DNA of 64,000 nt from Odontocerum albicorne (lineage: Eukaryota; Arthropoda; Insecta; Trichoptera; Odontoceridae): assembly GCA_949825065.1 (NCBI GenBank), contig OX463854.1:19778103-19842102 (forward strand), written 5' to 3'. The notes under the pieces are model-generated. The model was not told where the DNA came from, searched no databases, and saw nothing but the letters and a program-made list of their open reading frames with translations. Position numbers and translations under genes: made by a program. Shown one piece after another: positions 56,647 through 64,000 of the stretch. How positions within the stretch are numbered: the first letter of the stretch is position 1; every line of letters begins with the position of its first letter.

Positions 56647-57062
56647 AACATAATTATTTTGGTTTTGATTTAATAAAGATTTCATGAACTTTATCTCGAT
56701 TTTTCATTTCTAGTAAAATCTATTTTTGCCCTAACTTTGGTAGTTCCCTACGAAGATTGAGTTTTTTGTAGTAAATCATATAATATCAAGAATTTTGAGA
56801 TGCAAACGAAATGACATTGCGTCAAGTAAAAATCAAGAATTGTCGTATTGAGTTTGATATCTCGATCCGATTTTTTAAAAAAGTAATGCTTTTTCAAGAA
56901 ACTTAAAACAATTTTCAAAATTTATTTAAAATTTTCCTTAATTAGCTTAAGCAAAATTATTTTGTTAATTCAGAAATTCAACGGAATATAGTGAAATATT
57001 ATTTATACTATTTTTATATTATAGGTAAGTTCATCAAAACGGCTAGTGTTTATTTTTTCTGA

Positions 57063-57954
57063 CAATTTTTTTGTGGGTTAGTCCACTTTTGCAATCGGAT
57101 ATATACAACTACGGTGTTGCCAATCAGGCGATTGCAGCGCCCTCATTAATTTTCAATTATTTTTTGACAGACTGTATTTATAATTCGATATTCAAATTTA
57201 ATATACGAAATGCCATTAAGATTTTATTTTACGATTATTTAGCAAAAATCATGATAAGTGACATTGTAAAACATTTTTTTCTTGAAATATTTAATTTTCC
57301 TAAATACCAGAGTCGTAAAATAATTCATGATGTAGACTTTTAGAACCATGAAAGTATTGAGATGTTTTATTCTAAAAAGTAGAGCTCGTTATTTCGGAAT
57401 GTTCAGGTGTTTTGCTTTGAATACAGGTTGTTTCAAATAATGTATACTCTTGAAACGTTTATAAACTCAATGTTTTTAAGCTTAATTTAAATAAAATATG
57501 GAAAATACAGAATTCTTCGACTTGGAATTTTTTTAACGGGCGTGCTTCAAAATATTTGATTATGGAATTCCCGTCTCTTGACCCACGCGCCAAATACTCG
57601 TATATTTTCTTAAGCATCAGTAAGTCTCCAGCAGCTCTTCTTAATTTGATCCCTTTATATAAATATATTTGGTACAGAATTTTTTATTTTGAAGGTTTCG
57701 TTATACTGAATACCATTGAGAGTTCGTGTTACGGATGGAGGTTTGTTACGAACCCTTTTTTGTTACAGCCAATTCAGAGTGAAATAATAGTATTGCTGAC
57801 AGTTATTCGTACCCTTGGTATGATTAATTTACCGAATATCACTATCGAAGTAAATTTTGAAAAAACGTTTATCATTCAGAATATTAAGGGACAAAATATA
57901 TGCAATATTGATGGGAGTAATAGTGAGTTATTGGACTAGGAAATTGTACATGCT
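57063..57954. other. Intergenic, with an unassigned open frame
   Basis: A 126-codon frame from the ATG at 57562 to 57939 (+) has no recognised domain and is Ile/Leu/Asn-rich. It could be chance or the antisense of decayed LINE sequence, since LINE remnants follow on the minus strand. Confidence 0.2.
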
Positions 57955-58090
57955 ACTTGAAGAGGAGTGCTTCGAAGAATTAAAAACTACGTGATATAGT
58001 GTTTCCTCCTCCAGACCACACTCGCAGAGGGCTGTCAAAATCTTTGATTCTCGTCTAATGCGAAATGATCGAACAAAGACTTGAACAAAA
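57955..58090 (-). pseudogene. LINE C-terminal zinc-motif fragment
   Basis: Minus strand reads VFVRSFRIRRESKILTALCE then CGLEEETLYHVVF, the C-x-C-G-x2-E-T-x2-H motif at the end of Jockey/R1-like LINE proteins. Compare 38078-38290. Confidence 0.65.
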
Positions 58091-58159
58091 CAGAGAAATC
58101 CTTTTATTAATTATATATTGAGTCAAACATAAAATATTGTTTGCCCTCTTAATTTTAGT

Positions 58160-58450
58160 ATGAACATACATACCATCACGCCATTTCCCTGTCGTGGTGG
58201 GCAGAGCGAACAGAGTGCTAGAATTTTCTATCTCGTCACATCGTTAGCCTCTTTTATATCCATACATTTTTCATACAAATCCTTCGATTTCTCCTACTAC
58301 GATTCCTTCTTTCATAATATCATTTACTTTATCCAGACACACTTTCCACTCACATTGCACTATATATTTGTTTTGGTCATCTTTCCTCATTCATTCGTTT
58401 CACATGCCCCAAACCTCTCAAAATGATTTTTTTCATCTTATTCAACGCAT
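58160..58450 (-). repeat. LINE 3' end fragment (family A)
   Basis: Minus strand reads ILRGLGHVKRMNEER then a lysine-rich decayed end and CTCTGCCCACCACGACAGGG, matching the tail at 46640-46680. Confidence 0.65.
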
Positions 58451-58984
58451 CATCAGTCTTAAATATGAAACGCCGGTAAAATAGGAACATATGTGACAGA
58501 TGTAGAATGTGAGAAAAAAAAACATAAAATTAACAGAAATAACGCTTCATAAAACCTCAAAAACGTTAACGGAAAGACTACACATATGCGTAGTTTCACG
58601 ACACAATAAATCCTGAAGAACCGCTGCATTCCTCAATTGTACGATTTATCGCATTCAGTAGCTGAGAATACGAATACCCAAATTTATGGATAAAAAATCA
58701 TTATTATTTTTAAAGCAACGTGTCAAACAAACTAAAAAGTAGGCTATTGACGAATGAAAATGAAAAAAATACCTTTTTAAGAAGTTTTAAAAAAATTGTT
58801 TTATTACTTAACAATGCTATCCTGTCAATTCACACATAATAACTACAGTTCACTCTTTGGAAAATTAAAAGTATAAAATTGTATGGCTTGTGGGAACAGC
58901 ACTGAAACGTTTTTTTTTTATTTCAAAACTCTAGATTCATACGATGCATGCAAGAATACACCTTTCGACAAAATTTGAAAAAAA

Positions 58985-59057
58985 TAGCCTCACCAAGTGT
59001 ATCAAGGTTGTATTCCAAAATAGCATCACCAAGCGTACCAAGGTTGTATTCCAAAAT
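58985..59057. repeat. Direct repeat, two copies of about 37 bp
   Basis: AAATAGCCTCACCAAGTGTA and AAATAGCATCACCAAGCGTA, each followed by TCAAGGTTGTATTCCAAAAT or the CC variant. Confidence 0.85.
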
Positions 59058-59679
59058 AAATTTACTTCATGAAGTACTTGTACGTTCCATGTATTAGTTT
59101 TCTACCATCACAGATTCAATAAAACCACAAATGAAACCTCAGTCGACGTTTCAAAACAACCCAAATTATTGTTATTTTTTATTTATTATCTGTTGATTGA
59201 AATTCCGAGAACCGTCTTAAGGGTTTAATTTTCCTCTAGCTTTAGTATTAATGTACGAGTATAATAAATTGGGTAGGTAAATATTAATGAAGATACACAA
59301 TTACACGAAATTAAAACAGTAGCTTAGTCAATGTTATATATCATTGTCTGATACTATCCTGAAATAAAAATATACACGAAGCTATTTCCCAGAGGCCATA
59401 AGATTTTTTCCATCCCTACCTACATACAAACTTATCACCTCCCCATCATCCAGAAATCTTATATATTTATTTAATACTTTCATTCTTACAGTGCGGTAAG
59501 TACTATGGCACTGGCATTCGGCACTGGTAAGTACGTGTACTATGGCACTATCATGGCACTGGCATTCATTTCCAATCAACGAACATATTTTCCTTTTTAT
59601 AGGTGATCAACAACTAACATATTTTACATTTTATAGGTGAAAGTTAAAGGTTTTATATTATTGATGTTGTGAAAAAACC

Positions 59680-60110
59680 GACATATGAGTGAATAATGAA
59701 AGATTGGAGCAAGTTGAGGAAATCTGCATTTTGGATAGTAATTTATCAGATGATAGAAGAGTTAAGAAGGATATCGAACGACGTCTAGTGTTAGGAAACA
59801 AAGTCAATAGGGCATCAAAACATATATCATATACTCGAACTGCTGCTAAGAGGAAAATCCACAAGAGTATTTTGAAACGTGGACGTGGAAAAATATTGAG
59901 AGGAACCTAATAAATTTTGTAGAAATGCGTGCATTGAGAAGAATACGCGCAGTAATAATGTATGACAGAATACGGAATGAACTGATTAGTGATGAATATG
60001 ACCTGTTCTGTTAAGTAAAAACTGTTGTGTTAAGTAAGATGAAGAAGAGCATGCTGAGATGGTTTGTGCATGTGACACGAAAGAATGAAGAAAGACTAAC
60101 AATCTTTCTT
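59680..60110 (+). pseudogene. LINE RT thumb and C-terminus (family A)
   Basis: Reads NNERLEQVEEICILDSNLSD, VKKDIERRLVLGNKVNRASK, then after stops VEMRALRRIRAVIMYDRIRN and MLRWFVHVTRKNEERLT. It is abruptly followed by a minus-strand piece of similar LINE sequence from about 60110. Confidence 0.82.
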
Positions 60111-60895
60111 TATTCCCCTCTACTTACAGGGTGACATAACACACCCTTGTTTTACCCCTTTCGAAATATTAACGTTCAGTCAAGTTTCCATTCACTCGAA
60201 TACATGTTTTACTTTTGACTTACAATGACGCAATACCACGTATTAGTTTACATTTAACACCATATTTATTCAATATTTTCCATAATTTGTCTGTTATCAC
60301 GCGATTACATGCTGTTTTCAAGTCCACCAACGCACAATATTTATTTTTTATTTTTAGTCATACATTTTTCCACAAGTATAGGTAAAGAGAAAGCCTGGTC
60401 CATGCATCATTTTCCACTAAAAAAGGCACTCAGAACATTCTGCACTTTCCTTTCCGCCTTTCTTATCTTTATTTCTATCGATTTTTTTCCGTACAGTTTA
60501 TTTACTACACTCAGCAAAGTAATGACTGTAACTTCCACACTCCATTATTGGACCCTTGCATTTATATAACGGATCAATACTCTCCTCCAGTATTTCGGTG
60601 TGTCGTCAGATTTCCAACATTTGTTGAAAAACTGTCTCAGTCACTGGATCACTCGTTCACCCTTACACACTATTCGTTTTATTTATGTTCAATTCATCGC
60701 TTACCAGACTCACCGTTGTTTCTACTGGTATCATCACTCTCATATAGTTCTTTTAAATATTCCTTCCATGTCGAACAAACCCTTTCTTTTGCTGACAAAA
60801 CCCTTCCATTATTACCTTTGATTCTACTCATACCTAATTTGAACGCTGCTTTAGATGTTTTAAGTGAACATTTGTCACGATTTCTGCCATGCCGT
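60111..60895 (-). pseudogene. LINE RT fingers/palm remnant, inverted next to the thumb fragment
   Basis: Minus strand gives ERVCSTWKEYLKELYE near 60760, MDQAFSLPILVEKCMTKN-like and YCALVDLKTACN (the F-V-D-L-x-K-A box, decayed) near 60300-60400. The order is correct for one LINE RT with many stops. Its orientation is opposite to 59680-60110 and 60905-62215. Confidence 0.55.
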
Positions 60896-60904
60896 AATCA
60901 TATA

Positions 60905-62215
60905 TTTTTATAGGTGATCTGAATATCACCCTTTTAAATTCAACTAATGCTTTCTATAAAAATATCCATTATGTGATTGATTCTTTTGGACTCCCGCAGT
61001 TGGTTTTGGAAGCCACTAGGATTACTGACTATGGTGAGACACTATTAGACGTTTTTTGCACTGACTCGGAACATGCGGTTTTCTCTCTGTGAGAGTCTTT
61101 CACTGTAGTGATATAAGTGACCATGGTATGGTGGTTGGTATTTTGAACCTCCCAAAGCAAAAGACACCACCATGTACTGTTGAATGTAGAGATTTTACCA
61201 CTATCAACCAGAATGAGCTCTACGACTCGTTGAGACGGGTGCCGTGGTATCGTGTCTATCGTGATGGAAGCGTAGGTTTTAGGGTTGAGATGTTGACCTC
61301 TTTATTACATGACATTTTGAAAAGCCACTTCCCACTTAAAATGAAAACTTTTTACCGCTCGCGCAGTGCGCAATATATAGCTACAATAACGAGGTTAATC
61401 AGGTCGAGGAACAAGGCGGAAAATAAGTTCAAAATGAAAAAGCACCTTATATATGAATATGAGTATGAGCAACTTCGAAATCACACGAATAGTGCCATAA
61501 GACGTGAAAAAAGGGCTTACTTCTCTAATTTTGTTAACTGTAATGCTAAAAACCCAAAGCAAATGTGGAAGAACCTAAACTCGTTGATCAATTCCATCCC
61601 ATTTGGCCAATCCTGATGATCTAAACCATTTTTTCGAGTCAGCGAGTCAGAGTGATCTGTCTGATATAACTTTTTTGAATTACTATGCAAACAGTCGTAG
61701 AAAAGGAAATTCAACATTTGAATTCTCATTCATTACTCATTCAAACTCTGTTTACCATTTATTAGGGGCATACTTACGGAATTTTTAATGCATCTCTTTA
61801 GGAGAAAATATTTTCGTGTGGCTGGAAGTCTTTTCTGGTTATCTCAATCCTAAAGAAACAAAATGTCGTTGAATTTAAGGATTTACACCCAATAAGTATT
61901 CTCCCGGTCATATCATAGGTTGTGGAGAGATTGATGCTCCTTCAGATATCAGATTTTCTTCTAGCCAATGACCTATTGCCCAAGTATCAATCTGGCTTCA
62001 GGCCTAAATATAGCACAACAACGGCATTAAGTTGTGTGGTGGATGACACATTACGGAATCAGATAGGGGCAAGTTGACTGCTCTGCTTCAGCGGGATTAT
62101 TTCAGAGCTTTTGCTACTGTCAATACAGATCTCCTGGTCTCTAAACTATCCTTTTTGGGGTTCTCAAAGAACGCATGCCAGTGACTTAAACGCTTTGGAA
62201 TATATTTATATAGGT
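60905..62215 (+). pseudogene. LINE endonuclease-RT remnant (family B)
   Basis: Plus strand: GDLNITLLNSTNAFYKNIHY, SFGLPQLVLEATRITDYGET, then SDISDHGMVVGILNLPKQ (the endonuclease C-terminal SDH motif) in an open stretch to 61616 with a basic linker, then RT motifs FKDLHPISILPVIS, KYQSGFRPKYSTTTALSC and LLVSKLSFLGFSKNACQ. Broken by stops and shifts; it ends near 62215, before the catalytic FADD box. Confidence 0.8.
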
Positions 62216-62744
62216 ATGTACACATTGTGTTGCTATAAAAAATCTATATTTATTTATTCTTCTTCCACATCCAAGTTTTTTTTTTAAATCGCGTAAAAAG
62301 TTTTTGCGCATTGCAAGTAACAGTCTTTATAAAAATACTTACTAGCAACCAAAATGTTTGACCATTTGTTTCCGAAAAATGTTTTAGTGGTTGGATAAAC
62401 ATTTCAATTAACTGAGATTTTTATTAGAAGGCGTAGGTATGTTAAAATACGCACTGAGGGATTTTCCTTGCCAAAATGGTCAATGTTTAATATCTCTGTT
62501 AACATAATTTCATCAAATAAAATATTTATTTTAAGTATATTTACATTTAAAAAACCTTGAAAAAATCTAAATATACTTAACAAAAATAATAAGCGAAACT
62601 TGAAAATTAATTGTAAATGATTTGTTGATTTTAATTGTTTTTATTTATTTAACCATCAACAAAAATAAATATACAAACATAATATATTAGTAGGAACATC
62701 CTGGGTTGGCTCTGGTTTCGAATCACAATCCTTTACAATGATGT
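62216..62744. other. Intergenic, nothing clear
   Basis: AT-rich, with no supported feature. Confidence 0.35.
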
Positions 62745-62920
62745 CGACCTCCGTGGCCTAGTAAGTAAGAAGCCTGTTTTCCAGCTTGGATGTTGCGTGA
62801 TTGTTTCCCTTAAGAATCCAGATTATTTAAAAAAGAATTCCAGTCTGCTTTGCACTTAAGACCTCTTCAATAGTTTTCTGATTCTGAAGAGAGACAACAA
62901 GCTCGCCAAATTATACTGTA
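62745..62920 (+). mobile_element. tRNA-derived SINE
   Basis: CGACCTCCGTGGCCTAGTAA (A-box region), TTGCGTGATTGTTTCCC (decayed B box), TCCAGTCTGCTTTGCACTTA, and a tail GAAGAGAGACAACAAGCTCG then CCAAATTATACTGTA. The internal TTGCC ... GGCAA hairpin of other copies is decayed here. Confidence 0.7.
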
Positions 62921-64000
62921 TACTTCAATAGTGTAATTATAAACAATACAATACATTAGTTACAACAACAGCCCTGTGTTAATTCTGGTATCCATTAATC
63001 ATCCTCAACATTCTTCTTCATCTATGGTATACTCGGCAGCTGTTCTCCAATTCAATATATTAACTGGGATATTCAACAATGCGGTGTATAAGAACTCAAG
63101 CGGCCAATTTTTACAAATCGACATTTTTTATTTCTCATACTGGTCGTACAATTCGAGATTGAATCGAATATGTCAATCCCCATTTTTGCATATGTTATGG
63201 CCTTTTGCAACGAAAACACTTTTAGAATTTCAACGTGTAGTTTTATTTGTATAAAAGTTGAATTACATTTGAAGTATAATATTAACAGTATTATATAAAA
63301 AGGATGATGTTAATATCTTGGCGGCTTTAAGAATAATGATGCTGCCTCAGATATGACGTCTTATTTAAAGCAAAGATAACTGTTCCACGACCCTTCAATA
63401 GATTAGAGAGGAATGCGTAGAGTATGTTATCCTGTCAAATCAATATCAGTGATTTATATCTCGTCGCAGCTTCTCCCATTTAGTGATATTAAATCTTTAT
63501 TGAATTTGGGGAGATAAGCGCCAGCGAGATAGCAAACTAGAAAATAAAATATCGAGTAGGTCGACACTAAAGTAATAACGCTAAATCTAGTACATGATAA
63601 GCTTGACAAGGGTATAATATAACTTATAATATTTATTTGAATGTGGATAAGATAACATTGGTTTTGGTGATTATACCGTGTTACTGATAATGCCAAATAG
63701 GTTCTTAGATAAGTGGTACATGCAATATATATTGAGGGTGAATGAGATAAGAATATAAGATTAACATGTGCTGGCAGTAGAGAGATACATGACACCTCCC
63801 TCCTTAATAATAAGAGTCGTCCTCGACTTATCAACATACCGTATTTCCGAGTCTCGAACTCCTTCTAGGAGTTTGATTGATAGGGATTTCAGTATCCACT
63901 TCATTGATATTAGGCACTTTACATACATTAAAACAATTGATTATGTTACTGCAGCAACGTCTACAATTGTTTCTCGAATTGGTTCTTTTTGACATATAAC
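62921..64000. other. Window end, nothing clear
   Basis: No coding similarity recognised on either strand. The open frames near 63454-63992 look like chance. Confidence 0.35.

Larger units (their letters stand above)
55555..57062. repeat. 1.5-kb palindrome made of DDE-transposon 3' ends
   Basis: Left arm 55555-56244 (690 bp) and right arm 56398-57062 (665 bp) are inverted copies, roughly 90 percent identical, around a 153-bp centre. Each arm contains the C-terminal coding end of the same transposase plus its 3' sequence, reading outward. The arms differ by small indels, including a 6-bp TACGAG insertion at 55643 in the left arm only. Confidence 0.92.

Noticed and set aside
63454..63992. Two overlapping open frames at the window end
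   Set aside because: No motif or similarity recognised on either strand.

Overview
The window is nuclear DNA of an insect, AT-rich (roughly one third GC by eye). It is most likely from a beetle, on the look of the glutathione S-transferase and the LINE families; the order is inferred, not shown. No bacterial, plasmid or phage features are present. The only clearly intact host genes are a tRNA-Pro(UGG) at 11118-11189 and a five-coding-exon epsilon/delta-type glutathione S-transferase spread over 23739-32381 (+). Nearly everything else that can be recognised is transposable element.

Layout. 381-9438 is a nest of retroelements, all on the minus strand. A 5'-truncated Penelope-like element is split by a nearly intact Ty3/gypsy element (565-5138, two 322-bp LTRs, GACA target duplication). 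Upstream of it lies a Jockey-type LINE (6288-9438) with a 13-bp target duplication. 9452-12504 holds old repeats, the tRNA and a broken hAT transposase. 12985-18260 is one minus-strand RTE-like LINE carrying two insertions: a 2006-bp DNA transposon (13429-15434) with 32-bp terminal inverted repeats, one small spliced-looking gene and about a dozen copies of a GTCAACTGCGTTACC-like motif; and a 178-bp Penelope foldback fragment (16101-16278) with a 13-bp target duplication. 18300-23700 has LINE debris and tandem arrays. 23739-32381 is the GST, its introns filled with SINEs, LINE pieces, a seven-copy 117-bp array and a CT microsatellite. 32450-64000 is a graveyard of mariner, hAT, PIF/Harbinger, DDE-transposase, LINE and SINE fragments, including a 1.5-kb palindrome (55555-57062).

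The most striking signal crosses the whole window. The octamer TACTCGTA/TACGAGTA occurs at least 26 times, where two or three are expected by base composition. In two places an internal unmarked copy shows that the octamer is exactly a 6-bp insertion at a TA (TA became TA-CTCG-TA). That is the form of a Tc1/mariner excision footprint, specifically the type I recall for Minos-like elements, although no donor element remains in the window.

Nested insertions give internal tests of several boundaries. Removing the 2006-bp transposon plus one TA restores the LINE reading frame, and removing the 551-bp mariner derivative plus one TA restores the frame of the DDE transposase it interrupts. The genes do not form operons or pathways. 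The GST acts alone in detoxification, and the elements are related only by insertion history.
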